From Blastococcus aurantiacus (GTDB taxonomy: Bacteria > Actinomycetota > Actinomycetes > Mycobacteriales > Geodermatophilaceae), in the NCBI RefSeq assembly GCF_900102425.1, contig NZ_FNBT01000006.1, forward strand, positions 124,001-188,000: a stretch of 64,000 nucleotides of DNA, read 5' to 3'. Both the position numbers and the translations under genes were made by a program. The notes beneath the pieces are model-generated. The model was not told the origin of the DNA. It worked only from the letters and a program-made list of their open reading frames with translations, and made no database searches. How positions within the stretch are numbered: position 1 is the first letter of the stretch; each line of letters opens with the position of its first letter. This document shows, one piece after another, positions 8,471 to 16,652 of the stretch.

Positions 8471-10432
8471 GTGAGTGACGTCCTCTGGCAGCCCTCCCCC
8501 GAGAGGGTGCGCAGCACGCGGATCGCCGCGTTCGCGGAGTGGGTGGCGCAGCGGCGGGAGCTCTCCTTCGGGGACCCGGTCGACTACGACGCCCTCTGGC
8601 GCTGGTCGGTGGAACACCTGGACCAGTTCTGGGGCGACCTGGCGCGCTGGACCGGGGTGCTCGACGTCCCCGACGACCGCGTGCTGACCCGGCGGGAGAT
8701 GCCCGGCGCCGAGTGGTTCCCCGGGACGACGGTCAACTACGTCGAGCAGGTCTTCCGGCAGAGCACCCCCGACCACCCGGCGATCATCGCCACGGCGGAG
8801 GACACCGAGCCGGTCGAGATCTCCTGGGACGGGCTGCGCGGGCAGGTGGGGGCCTTCGCCGCCACGCTCCGCCGGCTGGGTGTGGGCCCCGGCGACCGGG
8901 TGGGCGGCTACCTGCCGAACGTGCCCGAGGCGGTGGTCGCCTTCCTGGGCGCGGCCTCGGTGGGGGCGGTGTGGTCGGCCTGCGCGCCGGACTTCGGCAC
9001 CCGCGCCGTCCTCGACCGCTTCGCCCAGATCGAGCCCACCGTGCTGGTCGCCGTCGACGGGTACCGGTTCAACGGCCGCGAGTTCGACCGGCGCGACGTC
9101 GTCGCCTCCCTGCGGGAGGCCCTGCCCAGCGTGCGGACGACGATTTCGGTGCCGCGGCTCTTCCCCGGCGAACTCCCCGACGGGGCGCTGGCCTGGGCCG
9201 ACGCCGTCGCCGACGTGCAGGAGCCCGAGTTCGAGCCGACGGCCTTCGACCACCCGCTGTGGATCGTCTACTCCTCGGGCACCACCGGGCTGCCCAAGGG
9301 CATCGAGCACGGCCACGGCGGCGTGGTGCTCGAGCAGCGCAAGTCCGCCGAGCTGCACATGGACGTCGGCGCCGGTGACCGGTTCTTCTGGTACGCCTCC
9401 ACCGCCTGGATCATGTGGAACATCGCGACGTCGACGCTGCTCTCGGGCTGCACGCTCGTGGTGCACGACGGCGCACCGGCGTACCCCGCGCCCGACGCGC
9501 AGTTCGCGCTGGCGGCCCGCACCGCCATGACCTACCTGGGCACGAGCGCGGGCTACCTGTCCGCCTGCGAGAAGGCGGGGCTGCGGCCGGGGGAGCAGCA
9601 CGACCTCTCCGCGCTGCGCGGCATCGGCTCCACGGGCTCACCGCTGCCCGCCGCGGCGTTCCGCTGGGTGTACGACGCGGTGGCCGACGACGTGCTGCTC
9701 GGCTCGCTGTCCGGCGGCACCGACGTCGCCACCGGGTTCATCGGCAGCTCGCCGCTGCTGCCGGTGACGGCGGGGGAGCTGCAGCGCCCGATGCTCGGCG
9801 TCGCCGCCGCCGCGTGGTCCCCCGACGGCGAGCCGGTGACCGGTGAGCTGGGCGAGCTGGTGATCACCGAGCCGATGCCCTCGATGCCGCTGCGGTTCTG
9901 GAACGACCCCGACGGTGAGCGGTACCGCGCCGCCTACTTCGAGCCGTGGCCCGGGGTGTGGCGGCACGGCGACTGGATGGAGATCACCGAGCGCGGCACC
10001 TGCGTGATCACCGGTCGCTCCGACTCGACGTTGAACCGCGGCGGCGTGCGCATGGGGACGGCGGACATCTACGCCGCGGTCGAGTCGGTGCCCGAGGTGC
10101 TCGACTGCGTCGTCCTCGGGGTGGAACAGCCCGACGGCGGCTACTGGATGCCGTTGTTCGTCCAGCTGGCGCCCGGCGTGGAGCTGACCGACGAGCTGGT
10201 CACGCGGCTACGGGCGGTGATCCGCGAGCAGGCCTCGCCCCGGCACGTGCCCGACGAGATCCTCGCCGTCCCGGCGGTGCCGCACACCCGCACCGGCAAG
10301 CGCCTGGAGGTGCCGCTCAAGCGGCTGTTCCAGGGCGTGGACCCGGCGAAGGCCGTGAACGTGGGCACCGTCGACGACCCCGCCGCGGTCCAGCACTACG
10401 TCGCGCTGGCGCGCGAGCGCGCTAGCTCCTGA
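8471..10432 (+). CDS. aacS: Acetoacetyl-CoA synthetase
   Basis: A 653-residue ANL-superfamily adenylate-forming ligase that activates acetoacetate to acetoacetyl-CoA with ATP. The N-terminal cap (LWQPSPERVRSTRI, then FWGDLARWTGVL) is characteristic of this enzyme rather than acetyl-CoA synthetase. The AMP-binding motif YSSGTTGLPKGI is near residue 272, LLGSLSGGTDVATGF near 410, and the C-terminal catalytic lysine is in RTGKRLEVPLKR near 617. I chose GTG at 8471 because it starts the conserved cap; the ATG at 8435 would add 12 unconserved residues. The 3' end overlaps the convergent NUDIX gene by 11 bases. It feeds ketone-body or leucine-derived acetoacetate into CoA metabolism. Confidence 0.92.
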   Translation: MSDVLWQPSPERVRSTRIAAFAEWVAQRRELSFGDPVDYDALWRWSVEHLDQFWGDLARWTGVLDVPDDRVLTRREMPGAEWFPGTTVNYVEQVFRQSTPDHPAIIATAEDTEPVEISWDGLRGQVGAFAATLRRLGVGPGDRVGGYLPNVPEAVVAFLGAASVGAVWSACAPDFGTRAVLDRFAQIEPTVLVAVDGYRFNGREFDRRDVVASLREALPSVRTTISVPRLFPGELPDGALAWADAVADVQEPEFEPTAFDHPLWIVYSSGTTGLPKGIEHGHGGVVLEQRKSAELHMDVGAGDRFFWYASTAWIMWNIATSTLLSGCTLVVHDGAPAYPAPDAQFALAARTAMTYLGTSAGYLSACEKAGLRPGEQHDLSALRGIGSTGSPLPAAAFRWVYDAVADDVLLGSLSGGTDVATGFIGSSPLLPVTAGELQRPMLGVAAAAWSPDGEPVTGELGELVITEPMPSMPLRFWNDPDGERYRAAYFEPWPGVWRHGDWMEITERGTCVITGRSDSTLNRGGVRMGTADIYAAVESVPEVLDCVVLGVEQPDGGYWMPLFVQLAPGVELTDELVTRLRAVIREQASPRHVPDEILAVPAVPHTRTGKRLEVPLKRLFQGVDPAKAVNVGTVDDPAAVQHYVALARERASS

Positions 10433-11093
10433 ACGGGCCGCGCAGGGCCGCCCACTGCAGCAGCATGATCGTCTTCGCATCGGTGATGCGGCTGTCGTCG
10501 ATCATCGCGAGCGCCTCGTCGAAGGGCAGCTCGACGACCTCGATGTCCTCGCCCTCGTCCTCCAGCCCGCCCCCGGCGGATGTGCGGTCGGCGGGGGAGT
10601 AGGGCGCCGCGTAGAAGTGCAGCCGCTCGGTGACCGAGCCCGGGCTCATGAACACGTCGAACACGTGCTGCACCTCCCCGAGCGTGATGCCGAGCTCTTC
10701 CTCCGCCTCGCGCCGGATCGCGACCTCGGGGGCGTCGTCGTCGAGCAGCCCGGCGGCCGCTTCGAGGAGCAGGCCGTCGGGATGGCCGTTGACGTAGACG
10801 GGATAGCGGAACTGCCGGCTGAGCAGCACCGTCCGCCGCTCGACGTCGTAGGGCAGCAGCGTCGCGCCGTTGCCGCGGTCGTAGGTCTCCCGCTGCTCGG
10901 TCACCCATTCGCCGTTGCTGCGCCGGCGTTCCAGGGTCGTCCGGCGCAGCACGTGCCAGGCAGCGGCCAGCAGCTCGACGTCCTTCACGACGACGTCGGG
11001 GTTGCCGGTCAGGTCGCGGCCCATCTGGTCCAGCCCGGTGCGGCCGCGGAAGTCGGGGACGTCGATGCCGGGAGTGCTCACGCGGTCGATCAT
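10422..11093 (-). CDS. NUDIX hydrolase, NudK (GDP-mannose pyrophosphatase)-like
   Basis: A 223-residue NUDIX hydrolase. The Nudix box is at about residues 117-138: a GLL start followed by REAEEELGI, which holds the metal-binding glutamates. The downstream MSPGSVTERLHFY segment resembles the MSPGGVTE motif of E. coli NudK, which hydrolyses GDP-mannose to mannose-1-phosphate and GMP. The upstream ETYDRGNGATLLPYD and VLLSRQFRYPVY segments also match this subfamily and the ADP-ribose pyrophosphatases. ADP-sugar hydrolysis remains an alternative. Confidence 0.82.
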   Translation of the reverse strand: MIDRVSTPGIDVPDFRGRTGLDQMGRDLTGNPDVVVKDVELLAAAWHVLRRTTLERRRSNGEWVTEQRETYDRGNGATLLPYDVERRTVLLSRQFRYPVYVNGHPDGLLLEAAAGLLDDDAPEVAIRREAEEELGITLGEVQHVFDVFMSPGSVTERLHFYAAPYSPADRTSAGGGLEDEGEDIEVVELPFDEALAMIDDSRITDAKTIMLLQWAALRGPFRS

Positions 11094-11197
11094 GCCGGGT
11101 GAGGCTGGTCACCTGCGCGGATGACCGCGCCCTGCGGGGGCACGGTGCAGCCACCAAGGTGAACGGAACATCCGCCGTCCAGGAGGGCCGACCGACG

Positions 11198-12469
11198 ATG
11201 ACGTCGAGCGCCAGCACCGAAGAGACCGAGACCCTGCTGCCCCCGCCCCCGGTGCTGCTGCCCCCGTGGCACACGCCCGAGCGCGAGGAGCTCCAGCTGC
11301 AGGCGCGCCGGTTCGCGATGGACGAGGTGCTGCCGGTCGCCAACGAGATCGACCCGCAGAAGGGCACGATCCCGGCGTCGCTGCTGGGCCGGCTGGCAGA
11401 CCTCGGCTATTTCGGCATCACCGTGCCCGCCGAGCAGGGCGGCATGGGGCTCGGCGTCTTCGAGTACTGCATGGTCAGCGAGGAGCTGGCGCGCGCCTGG
11501 ATGTCGACGGCCAGCATCCTGGCCCGTTCCCAGGGGCTGGGGACGGCGGTGCCCGACGCCGACCGGCGCGAGGAGCTCAACCGTCGCAGCGCCCGCGGCG
11601 AGTGGATCGGGGCGATCGCGCTGTCCGAACCCGACGCCGGGTCCGACCTGGCCGGCGTCTCCACCCGCGCCGTCCTGGAGGGCGACGAGTGGGTCGTCAC
11701 CGGCCACAAGCGCTGGTGCGGCAACGCCGAGGCGGCCGACTTCATCCAGGTGCTCGTGCGCGAGCGCGATCCGGAGGAGGGGGAGTCCCGCTCCGCGGGG
11801 CTGATCAACCTGCTGCTGGAGAAGGAGCGGGGCGAGTTCCCGGAGGGTCTGTCCGGGCACCCGATCGACAAGATCGGCTACCACGGCTTCCTGACCTGGG
11901 ACCTCACGTTCGACGGCGTCCGCATCCCGAAGGACAACATCATCGACGAGGCCAAGGCGGCCCGCGAGGACAGCGGCGAGGAGGGCGAGGCGGCCAAGCA
12001 GGCCGGGTTCGCCGAGGCGCAGAAGTTCCTGAACACCGCCCGGGTGCACACCGCCGCCCGGGCCGTCGGCCTGGCCCGCGCCGCGCTGGAGGACTCGATC
12101 CTCTACCTGCAGGAGCGCGAGCAGTTCGGCCACCCGATCGGCGACTTCCAGGCGCTGCGGTTCGCCGTCGCGGAGATGGCCGCGCAGATCGAGCAGGCCC
12201 GGGCGTTCTATCGCCAGGTCGCCCACCTCATCGACCTGGGCATGCCGGTGGCCAAGGAGGCCTCGATGGTGAAGCTGGAGGCGACCGAGATGTCGGTGCG
12301 GGTGACCAACCAGGCCATGCAGCTGCACGGCGGCAACGGTTACACCACCGAGCGGCAGGTGGAGCGGCACTGGCGCGACGCGCGGCTGACCACGATCTTC
12401 GAGGGCACGAGCGAGATCCAGAAGCGGATCATCAGCGACCGCCTCCTGCCCCGTTCGCCTCTGAGCTGA
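11198..12469 (+). CDS. Acyl-CoA dehydrogenase family protein
   Basis: A 423-residue FAD flavoprotein that introduces the alpha-beta double bond into an acyl-CoA thioester. FAD and substrate motifs are present in order: LSEPDAGSDLAGVSTRA near residue 145, GHKRWCGNA near 170, QEREQFGHPIGDFQALRF near 308, and QLHGGNGYTTERQVERHWRDARLTTIFEGTSEIQ (key: GGNGY, EGTSEIQ) near the C-terminus. The EGTSE glutamate is the usual catalytic base region. The ATG at 11198 has AGGAGGG 10 bases upstream; the ATG at 11099 is an extension without conservation. A 17-bp palindrome follows at 12490. Confidence 0.9.
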   Translation: MTSSASTEETETLLPPPPVLLPPWHTPEREELQLQARRFAMDEVLPVANEIDPQKGTIPASLLGRLADLGYFGITVPAEQGGMGLGVFEYCMVSEELARAWMSTASILARSQGLGTAVPDADRREELNRRSARGEWIGAIALSEPDAGSDLAGVSTRAVLEGDEWVVTGHKRWCGNAEAADFIQVLVRERDPEEGESRSAGLINLLLEKERGEFPEGLSGHPIDKIGYHGFLTWDLTFDGVRIPKDNIIDEAKAAREDSGEEGEAAKQAGFAEAQKFLNTARVHTAARAVGLARAALEDSILYLQEREQFGHPIGDFQALRFAVAEMAAQIEQARAFYRQVAHLIDLGMPVAKEASMVKLEATEMSVRVTNQAMQLHGGNGYTTERQVERHWRDARLTTIFEGTSEIQKRIISDRLLPRSPLS

Positions 12470-12489
12470 CGTCGCCTGCGCCGCCCTTC

Positions 12490-12536
12490 GTGCACGAACC
12501 GTCGTCTCCGGACGTCGGGGACGACGGTTCGTGCAC
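12490..12536. repeat. Palindromic repeat copy 1 (GTGCAC-bounded), between convergent genes
   Basis: A perfect 17-bp inverted repeat: left arm GTGCACGAACCGTCGTC at 12490-12506, right arm at 12520-12536, loop of 13 bases. It lies between the stops of two convergent genes (12469 and 12547), where it can act as a bidirectional terminator. Nearly identical arms recur at 21233 and a covarying version at 22044, so it belongs to a dispersed family. Confidence 0.85.
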
Positions 12537-12546
12537 AAAACGTCGC

Positions 12547-13545
12547 TCAGGTCAGGCGGATGGGCATCAGCAGGGTGACGTCGCCGGGGCGGGCAGGGTC
12601 GCGCAGCGCCAGCGGGGCGAGCGGGCCGTCGAGGTCGAGGACCAGCTGCCCGGCGCCCTCGGCGTCCAGGGCCTGCAGCAGGAACTCCCGGTTCACGCCC
12701 AGCTCGACGTCGCCCAGGGTGAGCACGGTGGCGGTCTCCTCGGCGCCGTCCGGTCCGGTGGGCACCGTGCGCGTGGGCGCGGCGTCCAGCTCCTGGCGGA
12801 ACCGGGCGACGTCGACGTCCACCTGGTGGCTGCCGCTCTCGCGCACGAGCGGCCGGTAGTCGGGAAAGTCGGCGTCCACCCGCCGCCCGCCCAGCACTCG
12901 GCCGCCGGCCTCGACAGTGAGATCCGGACCCTCCACGCGCACGGTGGCCGGGCCGGACGCGGTCAGCGCGAGCAGGTCGTCGACGAGCGCGACCGGGAGG
13001 ATCGCGCTCACCGCCGGGCCGTCCAGTTCGGCGGTCAGCGTGCGCACCGCCAGCCGGTAGCGGTCGCTGGCCACGACGCGGACGCCGTCCTCGCCGGCGT
13101 CCAGCAGCACACCGGAGAGCATGGGCAGTTCCGGATCAGTGCCGACGGCGGAGCGCACGGCGCGCAGGCCGTCGATCAGGGCGGTGGACGTGGTGCGGAC
13201 GACGGTCATGGCGCTCTCCTGGGCCAGTAGGGATCGGGCGTGGAGGAGCTCACGGCGGGCGTCTGCCAGGCCGTCCTCCAGGCGCCTGAGGTGCGCCTCG
13301 AGGACCGCGTCGACGACGGCCGGGTCGTCCCGGTGCTCGATCACCCGGCGGATGTCGGCGAGGGGCATGCCCACCCTCCGCAGCCGGGCCACGAGCCGGG
13401 CGACGAGCACCTGGTCGTCGCTGTACCAGCGGTAGGAGCTGTGCGGGTCCACGTGCGCGGGCACCAGCACGCCCGCGCCGTCGTAGAACCGCAGCGCGCT
13501 CACCGTCAGGCCCGACTCCCGGGCCAGCCGGCCGATCCCCCGCAT
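12547..13545 (-). CDS. MerR-type regulator fused to DNA sliding-clamp (DnaN) domains II and III
   Basis: A 332-residue two-part protein. Residues 1-70 are a MerR winged helix (GIGRLARESGLTVSALRFYD, then GVLVP and SSYRWYSDDQ), followed by a dimerisation coiled coil at about 75-112. Residues 118-235 match sliding-clamp domain II (AVGTDPELPMLSGVLLDA, then ASDRYRLAVRTL at 159-170 and DFPDYRPLV at 226-234), and 238-332 match clamp domain III, ending LLMPIRLT like DnaN itself. Clamp domain I is absent. The residues that build the clamp's peptide-binding pocket appear kept. ATG 13545 has GGAGG five bases upstream and fits the MerR N-terminus; GTG 13566 would fall inside the predicted -10. No ligand-binding effector domain of classical MerR type is present. 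Confidence 0.85.
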   Translation of the reverse strand: MRGIGRLARESGLTVSALRFYDGAGVLVPAHVDPHSSYRWYSDDQVLVARLVARLRRVGMPLADIRRVIEHRDDPAVVDAVLEAHLRRLEDGLADARRELLHARSLLAQESAMTVVRTTSTALIDGLRAVRSAVGTDPELPMLSGVLLDAGEDGVRVVASDRYRLAVRTLTAELDGPAVSAILPVALVDDLLALTASGPATVRVEGPDLTVEAGGRVLGGRRVDADFPDYRPLVRESGSHQVDVDVARFRQELDAAPTRTVPTGPDGAEETATVLTLGDVELGVNREFLLQALDAEGAGQLVLDLDGPLAPLALRDPARPGDVTLLMPIRLT

Positions 13546-13564
13546 GCGTTCCTCCACGTCCGTC

Positions 13565-13595
13565 ACCGTCGGGCCTCGACCGGGTCGAGGGTCAA
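13565..13595 (-). promoter_or_regulatory. Predicted MerR-type promoter with a palindrome in a 19-bp spacer
   Basis: On the minus strand a TTGACC -35 (13595-13590) and a weak GACGGT -10 (13570-13565) are 19 bp apart. The spacer is occupied by the palindrome CCTCGACC-g-GGTCGAGG (plus strand 13574-13590). Palindrome within an over-long spacer is the known geometry of MerR-family promoters, so this is a likely autoregulatory site. The -10 is poor, so the exact promoter is inferred. Confidence 0.55.
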
Positions 13596-13762
13596 GGGTC
13601 CACGAACGGGTGAGGAACCCGGGGCGTGAGGGGTGAATCCTCCGGCCCACCGCCGAACCGACGTGTCGTCGTCCGCGGCCGTGCACCGCCCGGACACCTG
13701 GGTTCCCCACCCTGCCGCATGTCCGGGCCCGTCCAGGGCCCTCCGGCACGCGAGGTGTCGTC

Positions 13763-14518
13763 GTGACCACTGCCCTGTCACTCTCCCCGCTCCTCCCCCG
13801 CTACCGCACCGCCCTCGCCACCACCGGCGCCGAGGTCGAGGCCGCGCAGCGGCTGCGCTACGACGTCTTCGTCCGGGAGTGCGGCGCCCGGCTGCTGGAC
13901 CCGCGCGCCGCCGCCGGGCTGGATGCCGACGAGTGGGACGAGCACTGCGACCACGTGCTCGTCCACGACGACACCACCGGGGCCGTCGTCGGCACCTACC
14001 GCCTGCTCCCGCCGGAACGCGCCGCAGGTCTGGGGCGCGGCTACTCCGACGGCGAGTTCGACCTGTCCGCGCATGCCGCACTGCGGCCCGACCTCGTGGA
14101 GGCCGGCCGCAGCTGCGTGCACCCCGACCACCGCACCGGCGCCGTCGTCTCGCTGTTGTGGGCGGGCGTGACCCGTTACGTGCTGGGAGGCGGCTACCGC
14201 TACCTGGGGGGCTGCGCCTCCATCCCCCTGGCCGACGGCGGCGCGACCGCGGCGGGCGTCTGGGACGAGGTCCGCGAACGCCACCTCGTGCCCGAGGCGC
14301 TGCGGGTGGTGCCGCACGTGCCCTTCGACACGGCGACGCCGGCGCGCCCCGCCCGGCTCGAGATGCCCCCACTGCTGCGTGCCTACCTCCGCATCGGGGC
14401 GCACGTGTGCGGCCCGCCGGCGCTCGATGCGGACTTCGGCACCGCGGACCTCTACGTGCTGCTACGGATGGCCGACGTCGCCCCGCGGCTGCTGCGCCGC
14501 CTGGCGGCACAGTCGTGA
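13763..14518 (+). CDS. GNAT-fold N-acyltransferase (OlsB/hemolysin-like)
   Basis: A 251-residue protein of the GNAT family that includes OlsB, which acylates ornithine with a 3-hydroxyacyl-ACP, and proteins annotated as putative hemolysins. The EAAQRLRYDVFVRECGARL start, the VGTYRLLPPE strand, the EAGRSCVHPDHRTGAVVSLLWAG acyl-donor region (key: SCVHPDHR) and the YLGGCASIPL segment match that family. It overlaps the following PlsC-like acyltransferase by four bases (GTGA), so the pair resembles an OlsB/OlsA lipid-synthesis unit. Ornithine as substrate is inference. Confidence 0.75.
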   Translation: MTTALSLSPLLPRYRTALATTGAEVEAAQRLRYDVFVRECGARLLDPRAAAGLDADEWDEHCDHVLVHDDTTGAVVGTYRLLPPERAAGLGRGYSDGEFDLSAHAALRPDLVEAGRSCVHPDHRTGAVVSLLWAGVTRYVLGGGYRYLGGCASIPLADGGATAAGVWDEVRERHLVPEALRVVPHVPFDTATPARPARLEMPPLLRAYLRIGAHVCGPPALDADFGTADLYVLLRMADVAPRLLRRLAAQS

Positions 14519-15363
14519 ACGCCCCGGTGCACGCCTGGTTCCCCACGTCGGACTGCACCTCCGGGTGCGTGGACGCGCCGCCTCAGCAGGCCGGGCGGGC
14601 AGCCCGCGCGCGGCGGTGGACCGGGCTGGCGACGGCGCTGACCGGTGCCGCCGCAGGTTCCCCCGACGCCGCCGCCCGAGCGCTGGCCGCGCTGGGTGTC
14701 CAGGTGAGGGTGCTGCCGCCGTCGGTGCCGTGGCGGGCGGCGGGCGAGGGGCCGGCGCCGCTGGTCGTGGCCAACCACGTCTCCTGGCTCGACGACGTGG
14801 CGCTGATGGCGGTCTTCCCGGCCCTGCGTCCGGTCGCGAAGGCGGAGGTGGGCACCTGGCCCGTGATCGGCGGGGCGGCCCGGCGGTCGGAGGCGGTGTT
14901 CCTCGACCGCGGCAGCCTGCGCCGGCTGCCGGGCACGGTGGCCCAGGTCGCCGACCTGCTCCGCAGCGGCATCCCCGTGCTGGTGCACCCCGAGGGGACG
15001 ACGAGCTGCGGAACGGCCCTGCGCCGCTTCCGCCCGGCGATGTTCCAGGCCGCGATCGACGCCGGCGCCCCGGTCTGCCCGGTCGCCCTGCGCTACCGGA
15101 CGCCCGAGGGGCCCACCGCCGCCGCCGGCTACCTGGGCGGCGACTCGCTGGGCCGCAGCCTCCGGCGCGTCGTCGGGACCCGGGAGCTGGTGCTCGAGCT
15201 GCACCAGCTCGCTCCGCTGCACCCGGGCGGGGACCGGCGCAGCCTGGCCGCCCTCGCCGAGTACGCGGTCGCCACGGCGGTGGGCGTGCAGGCGCGCCCC
15301 GGGACGGCGCACCGTCCGGTCGCGCCCCGGCCGGCCGAGCGCGCGGACCTGGTGACCCGGTGA
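14515..15363 (+). CDS. PlsC-like 1-acyl-glycerol-3-phosphate / lysolipid acyltransferase
   Basis: A 282-residue acyltransferase. The NHVSWLDD motif (HX4D) is near residue 87 and the second block VLVHPEGTTS near 157 holds the EGT substrate motif. It would transfer a fatty acyl group to a lyso-lipid at the membrane. GTG 14515 overlaps the stop of the GNAT gene, and its own stop overlaps the next gene's GTG in the same way, so all three genes form one tightly coupled operon. With the GNAT partner it looks like OlsA of ornithine-lipid synthesis; phosphatidic acid synthesis is the alternative. Confidence 0.82.
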   Translation: MNAPVHAWFPTSDCTSGCVDAPPQQAGRAARARRWTGLATALTGAAAGSPDAAARALAALGVQVRVLPPSVPWRAAGEGPAPLVVANHVSWLDDVALMAVFPALRPVAKAEVGTWPVIGGAARRSEAVFLDRGSLRRLPGTVAQVADLLRSGIPVLVHPEGTTSCGTALRRFRPAMFQAAIDAGAPVCPVALRYRTPEGPTAAAGYLGGDSLGRSLRRVVGTRELVLELHQLAPLHPGGDRRSLAALAEYAVATAVGVQARPGTAHRPVAPRPAERADLVTR

Positions 15364-16652
15364 CCGACCGCGGGGCGATGGTCGCGGGGCTGAAGGTCGC
15401 CGTGGTGGCGGAGACCTTCAGCCCGGCGGTCAACGGGGTCGTCAACTCGGTGCTCCGCGCCGTGGACCATCTCGCGGTGCGTGGCCACCAGGCGGTCGTG
15501 GTGGCGCCGAGCGGCGAGTCCTACCAGTCCCGCTGCGGCGCCCAGGTGGAGGTGGTGACCGTCCCGTCCATGCGGTTGCCGCGGTACCGCAGGCTGGCAC
15601 TGGCCAGGCCGGGGACGGAGATGGCCTCCGTGCTCGCCCGCCTGGCGCCCGACGTGGTGCACCTCGCCTCTCCGGCGGTGCTCGGTGCGGCAGCCGGGCG
15701 CGCCGCGCGGGAGCTGAGCATTCCCTCGGTCGCGGTCTTCCAGACCGATCTGGCTGCCTTCGCGCGGCTCTACCGGGTTCCCGGGGGTCCCGCCACCGCC
15801 TGGCGGGTGCTCCGCTCGGTGCACGGAGCGGCGGACCTCACGCTCGCGCCGTCAACGGTGAGTGCCGCAATGCTGCGGCGGCACGGCATCGGGCCCGTGG
15901 CGCTGTGGGCCCGCGGCGTGGACCTCACCCAGTTCACCCCGGGACGGCGCGACGAGGACCTGCGCCGGGAGTGGGCGCCGGGCGGGGAGCTCGTCGTCGG
16001 GGTGGTCGCCCGGCTCGCGGTGGAGAAGCGGCTGCACCTGCTGGCTGCCGTCGCGCGGCTGCCCGGCGTGCGGCTGGTCGTGGTCGGCGACGGGCCGCGG
16101 GCCGCGCAGCTGGCCCGCGCGATGCCGGAGTCGGTGTTCCTCGGGCAGCGCACCGGCGCGGAGCTGGGCCGCATCGTCGCCTCCTTCGACCTGTTCGTGC
16201 ACCCGGGCGCCGACGAGACCTTCGGCCAGGCCGTCCAGGAGGCCCTGGCCGCCGGGGTGCCGGTCGTCGTCGCGGCGTCCGGGGGACCGCTGGACCTCGT
16301 GCGGCACGGGGAGAACGGGTGGCTGTGGGCCGGGGACGATCCGGCGGTCCTCGCCGCCATGGTCGCCGGGCTGCGGGACGACCGGCCGTCCCTGACCGCC
16401 GCAGCGGACCGCGCGCGGACCTCGGTGGCGCACCGCACGTGGGCGCGGATGGGCGACGAGCTCATCGAGCACTACCGCGCGGTCCTCCCGGGTGCACCGG
16501 AGCCGGACTCGTCGATGAGCGCGTCGTGGTGCGCTGCTCAGAGCCGCAGCACGCGGGCCTCCCAGGGGCGCAGCTCGTCGCCGGCGTCGGGCAGATTGCC
16601 GAGCACCAGGTCCGCGCCGATGGCCTCGGGCAGCAGTGTCGCCAGCCCGTAG
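15360..16652 (+). CDS. GT4-family glycosyltransferase (MgtA/PimB-like mannosyltransferase)
   Basis: A 430-residue GT-B glycosyltransferase. The N-terminus LKVAVVAETFSPAVNGVVNSVLR resembles mycobacterial GDP-mannose-dependent MgtA (key: AETFSPAVNGV). The donor-binding half has VVGVVARLAVEKRLHLL, LVVVGDGPRAAQL and the E-x7-E signature DETFGQAVQEALAAGVPVVV. It probably mannosylates a lipid acceptor, fitting its operon with two lipid acyltransferases. GTG 15360 overlaps the previous stop by four bases; ATG 15378 is an alternative. The recognisable domain ends near 16490, and the open frame then runs 115 bases antisense into the convergent GH13 gene. Confidence 0.84.
   Translation: MTDRGAMVAGLKVAVVAETFSPAVNGVVNSVLRAVDHLAVRGHQAVVVAPSGESYQSRCGAQVEVVTVPSMRLPRYRRLALARPGTEMASVLARLAPDVVHLASPAVLGAAAGRAARELSIPSVAVFQTDLAAFARLYRVPGGPATAWRVLRSVHGAADLTLAPSTVSAAMLRRHGIGPVALWARGVDLTQFTPGRRDEDLRREWAPGGELVVGVVARLAVEKRLHLLAAVARLPGVRLVVVGDGPRAAQLARAMPESVFLGQRTGAELGRIVASFDLFVHPGADETFGQAVQEALAAGVPVVVAASGGPLDLVRHGENGWLWAGDDPAVLAAMVAGLRDDRPSLTAAADRARTSVAHRTWARMGDELIEHYRAVLPGAPEPDSSMSASWCAAQSRSTRASQGRSSSPASGRLPSTRSAPMASGSSVASP

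Noticed and set aside
7952..9601. 549-codon minus-strand open frame opposite acetoacetyl-CoA synthetase
   Set aside because: The composition is Gly/His/Val-rich without family motifs and mirrors the codons of the real gene on the other strand.
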